Below, in pieces: positions 1 through 8,061 of a DNA stretch of 64,000 nt (position 1 is the stretch's first letter; each line of letters opens with the position of its first letter). The position numbers were made by a program, and so were the translations under genes. Location: NCBI RefSeq assembly GCF_022179285.1, contig NZ_BPQO01000005.1:62001-126000 (forward strand). Reading direction: 5' to 3'. The notes below the pieces were generated by a model that did not search any database, was not told where the DNA came from, and saw only the letters and a list, made by a program, of their open reading frames with translations. This stretch comes from Methylobacterium hispanicum. GTDB taxonomy: Bacteria > Pseudomonadota > Alphaproteobacteria > Rhizobiales > Beijerinckiaceae.

Positions 1-613
1 CGCCTTGGTTGCGCATCCAGTCGAGGAACGGGGCGGTGTCCGGACGGCAGGCGATGACGGCCTCGGGGCCATCCTCGACCGTGTCCTGGATCTCGCCGCG
101 CTCAAGGTCGAGCACGATCCCGAACCCCTTGGCGGCGAGGCGGTCGAGCAGCCGCGCGAGCACCGTCGCTGTCCGCTCGAAGGCCGCCTCGGGCCGCCCA
201 GCGCCGCCGTGACCGACCTGCGGGACCCCCTCGGCGCGCTGCTCGGAACCCTGCCGGGCGATCCACTTCTCAAGCCTGTCGACCTTGCGCCTCAAGGCCG
301 CCGCCTCAATGCGCGCGCTCGTCGCGTCGACCTTCAGCATCGCGTGCGGCGCCGCGTCGCCGACCGCGCCGGCGATGAGCCCGGGATGCCCCGCGACGTG
401 CGCCCAGATGGCTCGGCTGTAGCGCTCGTTGCGCCGCAGCGTGGTGGCGTCGATGCCGCTGGCGTTCGCGACGGCGCGCTTGAGCGCGTTGAAGTCGGCG
501 TACCGGGTGCCGCGCGGCAGCGCCTTCAGCACGCGCTCGACCTTGCGCAGGTTGTCTGCAACGACGCGCTTCTGGTGCTCGCCGAAGTTGTTCTGTCCCT
601 TGCGGGCCCCCAT
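1..613 (-). CDS. TnpC-like (DUF6262-type) recombinase partner, 3' end cut by window edge
   Basis: At least 204 residues are visible, with no stop before the window edge. The protein begins MGARKGQNNFGEHQ, is basic and helical, and has a likely coiled-coil stretch (ALRRKVDRLEKWIARQG) near residues 118-134. Its position fits the small third protein of Tn554-type transposition modules (TnpA, TnpB, TnpC), which assists the large tyrosine recombinases in target choice. The ATG lies 2 bp after the TAG of the upstream recombinase, so the two are surely co-transcribed and probably translationally coupled. The family assignment rests on context and general character, not on a catalytic motif. Confidence 0.55.
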   Translation of the reverse strand, partial: MGARKGQNNFGEHQKRVVADNLRKVERVLKALPRGTRYADFNALKRAVANASGIDATTLRRNERYSRAIWAHVAGHPGLIAGAVGDAAPHAMLKVDATSARIEAAALRRKVDRLEKWIARQGSEQRAEGVPQVGHGGAGRPEAAFERTATVLARLLDRLAAKGFGIVLDLERGEIQDTVEDGPEAVIACRPDTAPFLDWMRNQG

Positions 614-615
614 GG

Positions 616-2778
616 CTAGGCGCTCCCCGGTTCAGGCAGGCTCGGCATCGCCTCGCCCGGGCCCAGCGCACACCGAGCGCGAACCGTCTCCAGGGCCGCC
701 CGGAAGGTCGGTGCGATCCCGCGGGCCTGAAGCACGAGGCGCAGGCTGGAGACCAGTGCGGCGACAGGGTCGTCCTGCACGCGGTCCATCTCGGCCTCGA
801 CGACGCCGGTGGAGGCGAGGAGCCGCTGGCGAAGCTGGGCGGCCTGCGCACGCACCAGCGGCGTCTCGAAGGCGGCATGGCCGTGGCTGTCCACGATGCG
901 CTGGAGGATGAACTCGGCCGCGTCCGCGTCGCGGGTGACGAGCCGCAGGTGGAGCCGAACCGCGTCGGGCATCCCGACGTGGAAGGCGTCCGCCGAACCG
1001 CGCCCGAGCTCCGCCAGGGTCTTGGTCAGCAGCACGAGCGCGGTCTTCCAGCCCTCGTACTCCATGACGTCGAGGCGGCGGCGCTGGTTGACCTCGGCCA
1101 CGCTCGCCGCGGGCTCCCCGCGGCGACGGTAGCGTTCGACCACCTGCGCGCCCTCGCGCACCTGCTCCAGCAGCCGTCGCATCTTGGCCGCGATGGACGG
1201 CAGGTGGTCCACCGACCGGATGGCCAGGGGGCATAGACCGCAGCGGCGGGGCTCCACGATCACGTCCATGACGTTGGAGGGGCAAGCCTCGCCGACCGGG
1301 CAGATGTGGGTCTCCCGGAAGGTGACGTAGCTCATGGCCGTCGAGCGCAGGACGGAGATCCCGTCGGTGTCGGACGCGTCGACGTTCAACAGCGAGATCG
1401 ACTGCAGGCCGAAAGCCGCGACGGTCTGGCCGGGGTTCGACTCAAAGCTCTTCCGCAGGGCGCTGTTGACCGCGTCGGCGCGGATGTGGACCGGGTTGTC
1501 CCTATCCGGGGCCCAGAGGGCGTTCGATGCGGCGATAAGCTTGGCCTTGAGCTTTCTCTCCTCCTCGACGGTGTAGTGGTAGGTCGTGGCCCGGTTGGTA
1601 TGGCCGACGAGCCAGCCGGTCACCTCGATGGGGAGGATGCCGGACCGCGCGGAGATGAACGTCGATCGGGCCGAGTGCGGCGTGTGCCGCAGCTTGACCT
1701 TCAGGAGGCAGCACGGGCGCTGCTCCTCGCCCTCGACGTGCATGGTGACGCGGGGCTTGCGCGTCCCTGGCTCCGTGTCGGGCACGTACCGCCACATCCG
1801 CAGCGGTTCAGCGCCCGGGACGTGCCGCTCGTACCACAGCGAGAACCCGACGATCAGGCGTTCCCAGGCGGTCGTGTAGGCCCCGTCCGCAACCGGTTGG
1901 CTCGACTGGGGTCCCCGGAAGAGCGGCAGGACCGGCGCGAACCGGCTGTGTTCCCGGCGCTCGTAGAAGACCGGCCGGTCGACGAAGGCGTCGGCCAGCA
2001 GGTCCTGATACGCCTCCTCGCGCCGCAGGAGGTCGTAGGCCCGGCGAACGATCAGGGTCTTCCAGGGACGGTCGCGGACCTTGTCGGTGTTCACGACGAG
2101 CGGCACCAGCTCGGAGCCGGGCGCCCCGTCGTCGGCGAGGGAGCGGTAGGTCTTCCTGTCCAGCCACTGGATGCCCTGGAAGCGGATGCCCGTCTCAAGT
2201 GCGCCGATGACCATCCTCAAGCCGGAGAGCGCAGGTAGGAACGCGGTCGTGTCGCCCTGCTCACACTTCACGAACCGGTCCCACCACGGGGCGAGGAGCG
2301 GGATCGAGCCGATCTCGTGGCGCTTGTCCTCGAACTCGAAGCCGACCTTGAGCCCGAACCGGGCGGGATCGAAGGTCCCGAAGGTCCAGATGGTATGATT
2401 GACGTACTTCCGTTCCTCGTCCGTGAGCGCCCCGGCCAGGGAGCGCGCCGACAGATCCATGAAGAAGCCCTCGCAGGCGTAGGCGTAGCGGAGCAGGTAG
2501 GGAAGCACGGACGCCGGGATGGGATTCTTGTTTGTCTTCTGGTGGCTGTGCTTCACCAGCCGGTCCATCTGCGGGACGACGGGGTTGTCGAAGCTCGCCC
2601 TGGCCAGGTTGAGCCGCGGAGCCTGCGCACGGCAGAAATCCCAGAACTTATGCGCGTTCGCGATGAAGCTGTTGAAGTTCTCCGGAGAGGAGCCGGCCCT
2701 GGTCCTATCGAAGAAGCGAAGCAGGGGCAGCGGCGCGTGTCGCGCGTCGCCTTCGATCCAAGAGCCGAAACGGACCAC
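616..2778 (-). CDS. Tyrosine recombinase, catalytic part downstream of an amber codon (TnpB-like)
   Basis: This 720-residue reading frame carries a complete tyrosine recombinase active site: TGIR (Arg199), HSAR (His368, Arg371) and GHTNRATTYHY with His393 and nucleophile Tyr402 at the canonical spacing. The first in-frame start is a GTG at 2,778. The same frame continues upstream without interruption except for a single TAG at 2,860-2,862, so this is the C-terminal part of a protein of roughly 1,180 residues. Large recombinases of this type occur in Tn554-like elements. As it stands, activity would need internal initiation or amber readthrough. The following TnpC-like gene supports the Tn554-type reading. 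Confidence 0.75.
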   Translation of the reverse strand: MVRFGSWIEGDARHAPLPLLRFFDRTRAGSSPENFNSFIANAHKFWDFCRAQAPRLNLARASFDNPVVPQMDRLVKHSHQKTNKNPIPASVLPYLLRYAYACEGFFMDLSARSLAGALTDEERKYVNHTIWTFGTFDPARFGLKVGFEFEDKRHEIGSIPLLAPWWDRFVKCEQGDTTAFLPALSGLRMVIGALETGIRFQGIQWLDRKTYRSLADDGAPGSELVPLVVNTDKVRDRPWKTLIVRRAYDLLRREEAYQDLLADAFVDRPVFYERREHSRFAPVLPLFRGPQSSQPVADGAYTTAWERLIVGFSLWYERHVPGAEPLRMWRYVPDTEPGTRKPRVTMHVEGEEQRPCCLLKVKLRHTPHSARSTFISARSGILPIEVTGWLVGHTNRATTYHYTVEEERKLKAKLIAASNALWAPDRDNPVHIRADAVNSALRKSFESNPGQTVAAFGLQSISLLNVDASDTDGISVLRSTAMSYVTFRETHICPVGEACPSNVMDVIVEPRRCGLCPLAIRSVDHLPSIAAKMRRLLEQVREGAQVVERYRRRGEPAASVAEVNQRRRLDVMEYEGWKTALVLLTKTLAELGRGSADAFHVGMPDAVRLHLRLVTRDADAAEFILQRIVDSHGHAAFETPLVRAQAAQLRQRLLASTGVVEAEMDRVQDDPVAALVSSLRLVLQARGIAPTFRAALETVRARCALGPGEAMPSLPEPGSA

Positions 2779-2859
2779 GAGCGACGGGTCGGCGGGTAGT
2801 GCGTAGCCCGCGTCGGGGCTCAGCTCGATCCACCAGGGCAGGTAACAGCAGAGGTAATC

Positions 2860-2862
2860 CTA
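2860..2862 (-). other. Single in-frame amber codon splitting the recombinase gene
   Basis: On the minus strand the frame reads ...Phe-Ala-Leu-TAG-Asp-Tyr-Leu.... It is open for at least 433 codons before and 747 codons after this codon. Nothing else is disturbed: no frameshift, no repeat and no insertion sequence. A single CAG to TAG or TGG to TAG change would explain it. Confidence 0.85.
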
Positions 2863-4161
2863 GAGGGCGAACCGGAACGTCTCCATGCTCACGGTGGACT
2901 CGTATCCCTGGCGCTTGCGGAACTCCAGGAAGCGCTCGAAGATGTCGTTCCACGTCGCCCAGACATCGGTCGGGTAGGCATGCATCCGGACGGGATAGAG
3001 ATCGCCCCATTGCCGCCTGCCGCCTTGAACGCGAAGCAGCTTGGCATAGACGAGGATGTCGTCGGGCGACGCGACCTGGTCGTGCGCCACCTCGAACCTG
3101 ATGTCGCGCGCCGACTTCTGGCCTGCCAGGATCGCCGCCTTGAACTCGGCCTTGCGAGGATTGTCGAGCAGGTCGATCTGGGCGGCGGCCTGGCGCCTCT
3201 CAGCTCTGCTCCTCTTGGAGAAGAGCACCCCCTTCCGCCGCTCAAGCGTCGTCGGGATGAACTCCGACGGCTTCTCGTCCGGCGAGATGGTGCCCGCCCG
3301 GACGCGGTGGACCCAGTAGAGATACCCGCGCACTTCGGCTTCGGAATAGCGGAACCCGCTCTCCTTCCCGGCGTGGTACCAAGTCCACAGCGCGGCGGTG
3401 AACGGGGAGTACGGGTCGCGCCGCCGGGCCCCCAGGATCTCCCTCTTGCGGAAGTCCCGGCAGAGGTCGAGTTCGTATGCACCGAAGGCGTCGAGGTCGA
3501 TGTCTGAGAATGAGCGCCAGGACGAGGCGAGCGTAAGGGCGAAACCGAAGGCCGCCATCACCTGGTCGTTGCTCTCGGTGTGGCAGGTCGCGACCGGCGG
3601 CAGGATCTCCTTGATCTGGCCGCCCCGGAGCGACCGCCCCATCCTGAAATGAAGCGGGAACAGGACGGCGCCGTCGGCCCAGAGCTTGAGGTAGGCGTAC
3701 TTCAGCCCAGTCCGAACCGAGGCCATGCGGGTCCGGCCCTCGCCGGCAGCATCGATCCGGAGCACTTGCCGCAGTCGCTCGCGGCTCGCCTCGTCGCGGC
3801 TTGTCCAGTCGAACGCGTCGAACAGCGTGAAGGCGTCGACGAAGTCCCGCGCCTCCATCTCGTCGACGCTCGCAAGCCGCTCGGCCAGCGCGTTGTCGAC
3901 GAGCATCTTGGTGTCGTTGACGTTCATCTCTCGGCGCCGCAGGCGCTCGTGGGCCGCGGCTTCCTGGACGTACTTGGCGAAGAGTGACCGCATCTTCGGA
4001 AGGGGGGCGGTCACGATGAGGTCCGGTGTGGGGTTGATCGCGGGCACGGCCGGAAGCGTCGCCGCCGACTCCGTCGGCCGCCCCTCGGGCAGGAGGGCTT
4101 GTCCCCCGACCTCGTTCGAAGGAGTTCCCGGCAGACGGGGGTTCAGGCTCTGCTGCGTCAT
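2860..4161 (-). CDS. N-terminal part of the amber-split recombinase
   Basis: This 433-residue frame ends at TAG 2,860-2,862 and is in the same frame as the catalytic recombinase ORF that follows. It has no catalytic R-H-R-H-Y set of its own, so it would supply the N-terminal and core-binding regions of the full protein. The last residues before the stop (FRKRQGYESTVSMETFRFAL) read straight on into DYLCCYLPWWIEL after it, which looks like one continuous helical domain. I chose ATG 4,161 because GAGGA lies 8 bp upstream; ATG 4,212 is an alternative that adds 17 residues. It may be a remnant, a readthrough product, or an independent DNA-binding subunit. Confidence 0.6.
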   Translation of the reverse strand: MTQQSLNPRLPGTPSNEVGGQALLPEGRPTESAATLPAVPAINPTPDLIVTAPLPKMRSLFAKYVQEAAAHERLRRREMNVNDTKMLVDNALAERLASVDEMEARDFVDAFTLFDAFDWTSRDEASRERLRQVLRIDAAGEGRTRMASVRTGLKYAYLKLWADGAVLFPLHFRMGRSLRGGQIKEILPPVATCHTESNDQVMAAFGFALTLASSWRSFSDIDLDAFGAYELDLCRDFRKREILGARRRDPYSPFTAALWTWYHAGKESGFRYSEAEVRGYLYWVHRVRAGTISPDEKPSEFIPTTLERRKGVLFSKRSRAERRQAAAQIDLLDNPRKAEFKAAILAGQKSARDIRFEVAHDQVASPDDILVYAKLLRVQGGRRQWGDLYPVRMHAYPTDVWATWNDIFERFLEFRKRQGYESTVSMETFRFAL

Positions 4162-4871
4162 CGGATCGTTCCTCGGGAAGGTCTGCGAAGGCCCGGCCTC
4201 GACGGCGGGCATGGCTCCGCCGTCCCGGAGGCGTGGCTCCGGGCTGCGCTGCTGATGTTCGGGGATGGTTCGGCGGCGCGGCTGAGGTGTGCCGTGCGGG
4301 TCCAGGGTCCCGTGCCGGGGACCTCAGGCCGCTAATCGCTCGCGGTTCGACGTTGCGGGCATCTGAGCTTCCAAGGACCGAGAAAGGGTTGGGCCTGACC
4401 GCGGGACGGGCTCAGGTCGGCCGGCGGTCCAAGCCAAGGTCTGGTGGACCTCAGGCCGGCATGCCGGGCCGACGCGATGCCCGTCGGGCTGGCGTCGATA
4501 AGCGTATCGTGCGCATGCGGGTGGGCGACTACGTGGTGGAAGGTGAACTCGGGAGACCCCGGCATTCGGGACCGACGCAGCTTCCGTCGGGATGCCTGGC
4601 TGGAAGGCCACCGGGGGCCTGGCGCGACCGGAGTTGCCGGCCGAAAGTCCGCAAAGCGGTTAGGCTATCGAGCCTAACCGTAAGGGGGCCTGCCGTAAGG
4701 CGGCCGAGTGTTGCGGCACCGAGTTCATGTTGCCCGTGTACAAAATCTTGCCGGGGGGATCCAGAAGGACTGCGCGGCAGCCTTAGCGAAGGCATAATAG
4801 ATTGCATTTGAGCGAAATGGGCGAGGACTGGGTTCGGGCCGACCTTTCCGGTCCTTGCGAACGCCCGGGGG
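4162..4871. other. Intergenic region with inverted repeats between recombinase and FtsH-like operon
   Basis: About 700 bp without a convincing gene. It holds a perfect 10-bp inverted repeat at 4,657-4,680. It also has two similar segments (around 4,455-4,490 and 4,558-4,602), each with a CCGAC...GTCGG inverted pair followed by GG-ATGCC or GATGCCC-like sequence. The region would hold the recombinase promoter and could hold recombinase binding sites. The 3' end of the 76-residue gene points into it. Confidence 0.5.
4657..4680. repeat. Perfect 10-bp inverted repeat with 4-base loop
   Basis: CGGTTAGGCT at 4,657-4,666 and AGCCTAACCG at 4,671-4,680 are exact reverse complements around ATCG. No T-run follows on the plus strand, so a simple intrinsic terminator is less likely than a protein-binding or recombination site. 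TAAGG and CCGTAAGG follow as a short direct repeat. Confidence 0.6.
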
Positions 4872-5102
4872 TCAGCCCTTCCCGTTGCCGGGCCCGGGGG
4901 ATACATCCAGCGGGAACGGGATCACCTTCCCCTCCGGCCTGCGCCGGTGGGCCCGTTCCAGACCCAATCCGATGCCCTCGTCGATTTCGACCATGATGGA
5001 ACCCGCGAGGTCCAGGAAGTCCGCCGGGTCCAGGGTACGACGAAGGTGCATAAGCCCGACGAGGATCTCGGCGGCCGCGGCATCGAGGCGGTCCTCATCC
5101 AT
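4872..5102 (-). CDS. 76-residue protein overlapping the FtsH-like gene
   Basis: The start ATG at 5,102 overlaps the TGA of the FtsH-like gene in the sequence ATGGATGA, the arrangement expected for translational coupling. The protein is small, acidic in its N-terminal half (MDEDRLDAAAAEILVGLMHL) and mainly helical, with no cysteine motif, membrane segment or signal peptide. I do not recognise the family. Because it is coupled to an AAA+ protease it could be an adaptor, inhibitor or substrate-delivery protein, but this is inference from position only. An upstream in-frame ATG at 5,135 exists but would overlap the neighbour by 41 bp and has no better ribosome site. Confidence 0.6.
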   Translation of the reverse strand: MDEDRLDAAAAEILVGLMHLRRTLDPADFLDLAGSIMVEIDEGIGLGLERAHRRRPEGKVIPFPLDVSPGPGNGKG

Positions 5103-7107
5103 GGACGCCTCCCACCTGAACGACGCGGCTGCCATCCACCGAGGCCGCGGACGCGGGCGTACCGATGATGCCCCGGTCCTCCCCTGACAGGATGCGGGAA
5201 CGGACGAGCCGGTGGGCGAGGGCCTCGATCAGGGTCGCGTTCCTGGCAACGAATGCCCTCGCGCAGGCGTACAGATTTTGGAGGTCCGCCTCCACGACCG
5301 CACGAAAGGCTGCGTCCCTGTCGAGGAGCCCGGCCGCATCCGCCGGAGCACCCCTGTAACTCAGTGTGGCCCCCAGCCCGTACGAGGCGTGCTTGCCTGC
5401 GACGAGGCCGGTGGCGATAGCGAGGTCGCTGCCCGGCGCGCCGGCCGATCCCGACGTCGGGCTGCCCCAATGCTCGTCGGCCGCCCTGCCGCATAGGACC
5501 GAGACGACGAAGGCATCGAGCTCGTCCGCGCTCAGGCACTCGGTCGTCCTGAGCCTGGCGTTGGTGCGTCCCGCGAAGCCGCCCCGTCCGACGATGGAGA
5601 CGCTCTCGACGGTTCCCGACCCGAGGAGTTCGGCGGAGCACGCGTGGCTTGCCTCATGCCGTGCCACCGCCAAGAGCTGGGCCTTGGAGCGGGTCTCGGG
5701 AGGGGCCACCTGTGCAACGAGGTCGGCGGGTTCCATCGGCCGGCGACCGGCCCAGGCCGTTTCCTTGGCGCCCTTGGCCCATGATGCGACCTCGGCCCCG
5801 CTGGCGCCGAGCCCGACGGCGGCGAGCGGCATCAGGTCAGCGTCCGGCAGGTCGTCTCCCAGATGCTGGCGCAGGATGCCGGCGATGGCGGGCGCGTCCA
5901 GCGCCGGGATACGGATGACCCGGTTCAGGCGACCCGGCCTGACGAGGGCATCGTCGAGGCGCTCGGGATAATTAGTTGCGCCAAGAACGATTAGAGACGA
6001 CGTCTCTCCAGATACTGCAGAGTCCAGGGCGAGCAGGATCCGGGAAACCAAGGTATTCCAATATTCAGCGTTCGAATTCCTGCCTAGATTTGCTCTGGAC
6101 GGGATTGTGTCGATTTCGTCGATGAACAGGACCGCCGGCGAAACCGCGACCGCCCGCGCCACGGCGGCGTCGAATGCGGCGATGACTTGGTCGAGGTAGC
6201 CACCCGAGGAAAACCACGACGCCACGGAAGTCGACACGAGCGGCATTCCGAGCGTCTTGGCTAGCGCCCGGGCATAGGAGCTCTTCCCGCAGCCGGGTGG
6301 GCCCGAAACGATGGCGGCCCTGTCAATCGAGGCCCATTCGCGCTCGTTCCGCCTCCATTCTGAGACCGCGGCGGCAAGGGAGAGCCCCCATTCGGCGGCG
6401 GGTCCGAGCCCGTGCATGCGGTCGAGGGTGGGCACGTCGGCGAGCGCGGGGTCGCCGCGGAACTTGGCCTTGGAGGCGGCGGCAAGCCGGCGGACGCATT
6501 CGCCCGCGCGGCTGCCGCGCCTGATGCAGGCCGAGACCTCCTCGAACGAAAGGCCGCGGGCGGCGTCGTCGGGGATGCGGCGCGGGCGCCGCCCGGTGAC
6601 GAGGAAGATGGCCGAGCGCAGGACGCGGGGGCTTGGCGCGCGCAGGTCGATGCGGATGTCCGCCGCGGTGACGAGGGAAGCTGGCAGGAACTGGTCGGGG
6701 GCGTGCGAGACCCCGAGGACGTTCTGGCCCGCGGAGAGGATCTGGGCGGCCTCGTCGGAGCCAACCCCTGGCTTGTCGCCCGTCTTGCTCGCGCCGCTGC
6801 GCCGATATGTGACGCCCCAACATCCTGCCCGGGAAAATGCCTGGCCGACGGCCTCGACGTAATCGGGACCGGGCACGCCGACCACCATGGCGGTGCCGGT
6901 GTGCGTGGCGATCCGGTCGAGGTAACGCGCCGGCACAGTGTCCTGGATGAGGGCCATCGCCAGGATGACGCGCACCGGCATCGTGGCGACCGACTCCCGA
7001 GGAGCCGCGCCGTTGTCCAGGAATTCGTCGAGCGAGCCCGCCTCGGGTTCGGTGGAGGCAGCGAGGGACTTCAGGGTCTGGGCGGGTGTCTTGTCGAGCT
7101 TCTTCAC
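5095..7107 (-). CDS. Soluble FtsH-like AAA+ ATPase with M41 metalloprotease domain
   Basis: A 670-residue protein starting at GTG 7,107. The AAA+ core shows Walker A GPPGCGKS (269-276), Walker B VLFIDEID (326-333), and an arginine-finger region ending RPGRL (390-394). The C-terminal part carries the zinc protease motif HEASH (484-488) and a downstream SD-LAIAT segment with Asp561 where FtsH has its third zinc ligand, so both activities look intact. Unlike FtsH there is no N-terminal transmembrane pair; residues 1-240 form a different, apparently soluble domain. It probably unfolds and degrades cytoplasmic proteins, with unknown targets. It is the main gene of a leftward operon with two mini-ORFs, a 91-residue protein and a 76-residue protein. 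Confidence 0.8.
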   Translation of the reverse strand: MKKLDKTPAQTLKSLAASTEPEAGSLDEFLDNGAAPRESVATMPVRVILAMALIQDTVPARYLDRIATHTGTAMVVGVPGPDYVEAVGQAFSRAGCWGVTYRRSGASKTGDKPGVGSDEAAQILSAGQNVLGVSHAPDQFLPASLVTAADIRIDLRAPSPRVLRSAIFLVTGRRPRRIPDDAARGLSFEEVSACIRRGSRAGECVRRLAAASKAKFRGDPALADVPTLDRMHGLGPAAEWGLSLAAAVSEWRRNEREWASIDRAAIVSGPPGCGKSSYARALAKTLGMPLVSTSVASWFSSGGYLDQVIAAFDAAVARAVAVSPAVLFIDEIDTIPSRANLGRNSNAEYWNTLVSRILLALDSAVSGETSSLIVLGATNYPERLDDALVRPGRLNRVIRIPALDAPAIAGILRQHLGDDLPDADLMPLAAVGLGASGAEVASWAKGAKETAWAGRRPMEPADLVAQVAPPETRSKAQLLAVARHEASHACSAELLGSGTVESVSIVGRGGFAGRTNARLRTTECLSADELDAFVVSVLCGRAADEHWGSPTSGSAGAPGSDLAIATGLVAGKHASYGLGATLSYRGAPADAAGLLDRDAAFRAVVEADLQNLYACARAFVARNATLIEALAHRLVRSRILSGEDRGIIGTPASAASVDGSRVVQVGGVHG

Positions 7108-7111
7108 GGCA

Positions 7112-7127
7112 GCCTCCGTCGCGAGGC
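7112..7127 (-). promoter_or_regulatory. Hairpin covering the Shine-Dalgarno of the FtsH-like gene
   Basis: On the minus strand GCCTC-GCGACG-GAGGC can fold into a 5-bp stem whose 3' arm contains the GGAGG ribosome-binding site of the gene starting at 7,107. The same hairpin recurs at 7,569-7,584 before the 91-residue gene. A mini-ORF stops 23 bp upstream, so a translating ribosome could influence the fold. Confidence 0.5.
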
Positions 7128-7149
7128 GGCCGCGCGTGCTTGCGCCGGC

Positions 7150-7275
7150 TCAGCCCTCGGGGGTGCGGGATGGGAATGGCGAGGGGACGCGCATGGCCCG
7201 TTTGGGTCGCGCGTGGGGCACGGCGCATGCGGACGCCGAGCCGTTCGCGGATATCAGGCGCGCGAGGCGGGTCAT
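7150..7275 (-). CDS. Mini-ORF A, 41 residues, upstream of the FtsH-like gene
   Basis: ATG at 7,275 lies 13 bp after the stop of the 91-residue gene and has GGAG upstream at good spacing. The peptide begins MTRLARLIS and ends PSRTPEG. It resembles mini-ORF B (7,609-7,689), which begins MIPVRRLIR and ends LTRTTEA. Both are followed by nearly the same spacer, hairpin and ribosome site. It is basic and without a signal peptide. The duplicated arrangement supports it being a real leader peptide, but no function is recognised. Confidence 0.45.
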   Translation of the reverse strand: MTRLARLISANGSASACAVPHARPKRAMRVPSPFPSRTPEG

Positions 7276-7288
7276 GGCGGCTCCGGCG

Positions 7289-7564
7289 TCAGTGCTTGCC
7301 GTCGACGTCGAGCGGCTCGGGCTGGCGCCGGGCCGCGGTCGACGAGACGCGGACGTCGGAGGGCCTTGAGCTGGTGCGCCCTTCGAGGATGCGGGCGCGC
7401 CGCTCGGCCTCGTCCAGGGCGGAGGCGCCCAGGGCGACGAGCAACGCCTTCAGGCAACGCTCGTAGGCCGGTTCGCCGAGCTCGGTCCTGAGCAAGAAGA
7501 TGCGCCGGAACAGGATGCCGAGCAAGCTGTCGGGATCGGACGTGGGAATGGGTTCGGGGATCAT
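7289..7564 (-). CDS. 91-residue protein of unknown function
   Basis: Starts at ATG 7,564, 5 bp after a GGAGG that sits in a small hairpin. The N-terminal 55 residues are helical (SLLGILFRRIFLLRTELGEP, then AYERCLKALLVALGASAL), and the C-terminal third is polar, charged and probably disordered (EGRTSSRPSDVRVSSTAARR). I recognise no family. It is the second cistron of the operon that ends with the FtsH-like protease and the 76-residue protein, so a role with the protease, as partner or substrate, is plausible but unproven. Confidence 0.6.
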   Translation of the reverse strand: MIPEPIPTSDPDSLLGILFRRIFLLRTELGEPAYERCLKALLVALGASALDEAERRARILEGRTSSRPSDVRVSSTAARRQPEPLDVDGKH

Positions 7565-7568
7565 GGCG

Positions 7569-7584
7569 GCCTCCGTCGCGAGGC
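7569..7584 (-). promoter_or_regulatory. Hairpin covering the Shine-Dalgarno of the 91-residue gene
   Basis: Same GCCTC-GCGACG-GAGGC fold as at 7,112-7,127. The surrounding ~65 bp (end of the mini-ORF, spacer, hairpin, start codon) is about 80 percent identical to the other copy by eye. The stem hides the GGAGG of the gene starting at 7,564. Confidence 0.5.
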
Positions 7585-7608
7585 AGCCGGGCTCGTTCGA
7601 GCCGCCGG

Positions 7609-7689
7609 TCAGGCCTCGGTGGTGCGGGTCAGGGAGCGCGTGAAGTTGCGGGTGCCTGAGGGCCGTATGAGGCGACGGACGGGGATCAT
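7609..7689 (-). CDS. Mini-ORF B, 26 residues, first cistron of the FtsH-like operon
   Basis: Reads MIPVRRLIRPSGTRNFTRSL and ends TRTTEA; ATG at 7,689, TGA at 7,609. It is Arg/Thr-rich, like the longer mini-ORF A, and stands in the same place relative to the hairpin and the next gene. It is probably a leader peptide whose translation affects the following cistron. The case rests on the duplication, because a 26-codon frame alone would not be significant. Confidence 0.4.
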   Translation of the reverse strand: MIPVRRLIRPSGTRNFTRSLTRTTEA

Positions 7690-8061
7690 GGCCGCTTGCC
7701 GGTGTTTCGGGGCCGCGAGGGGTCGCGAGAACTCTTGGTGAACATAGCCATGCCGAGGGAGTGATCAACCTGCTTGGTGCAATCCCTGGGCTCCAGGCTG
7801 CGGATAACCGGTGGATCCCGGGGAAAGCTCCCGGACAGGATCTTGGGGGAGGCGCGGTGTGCGAGGCGGCGAGGAATGCATAGCCCGTAGCGTGACCCGG
7901 CATCCGTCATGGTTCCAGAGAGCGCTTTCGGCGACCCTTCTGCAGGGCTTATGCAGCCAGGCGCTCGCATTCTGCAAAATTGGCAGCGGATGGTTCTGCA
8001 TAATACATGGCGACGGCTCCATACGGGGTGGGCATCCTTCCGGCGTCGAGAGGAGATGCCG
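7690..8061. promoter_or_regulatory. Divergent promoter region with three TTCTGCA repeats
   Basis: About 370 bp between the leftward FtsH-like operon and the rightward 490-residue gene; no convincing gene inside. TTCTGCA occurs at 7,938-7,944, 7,970-7,976 and 7,994-8,000. The last two extend to TTCTGCAAAAT and TTCTGCATAAT. These lie in the only AT-richer stretch near the rightward gene and could be operator half-sites or part of its promoter. Confidence 0.4.

Noticed and set aside
4233..4811. 192-codon plus-strand frame in the recombinase upstream region
   Set aside because: Composition and codon use are not those of a gene, there is no ribosome site, and it covers the inverted repeats.
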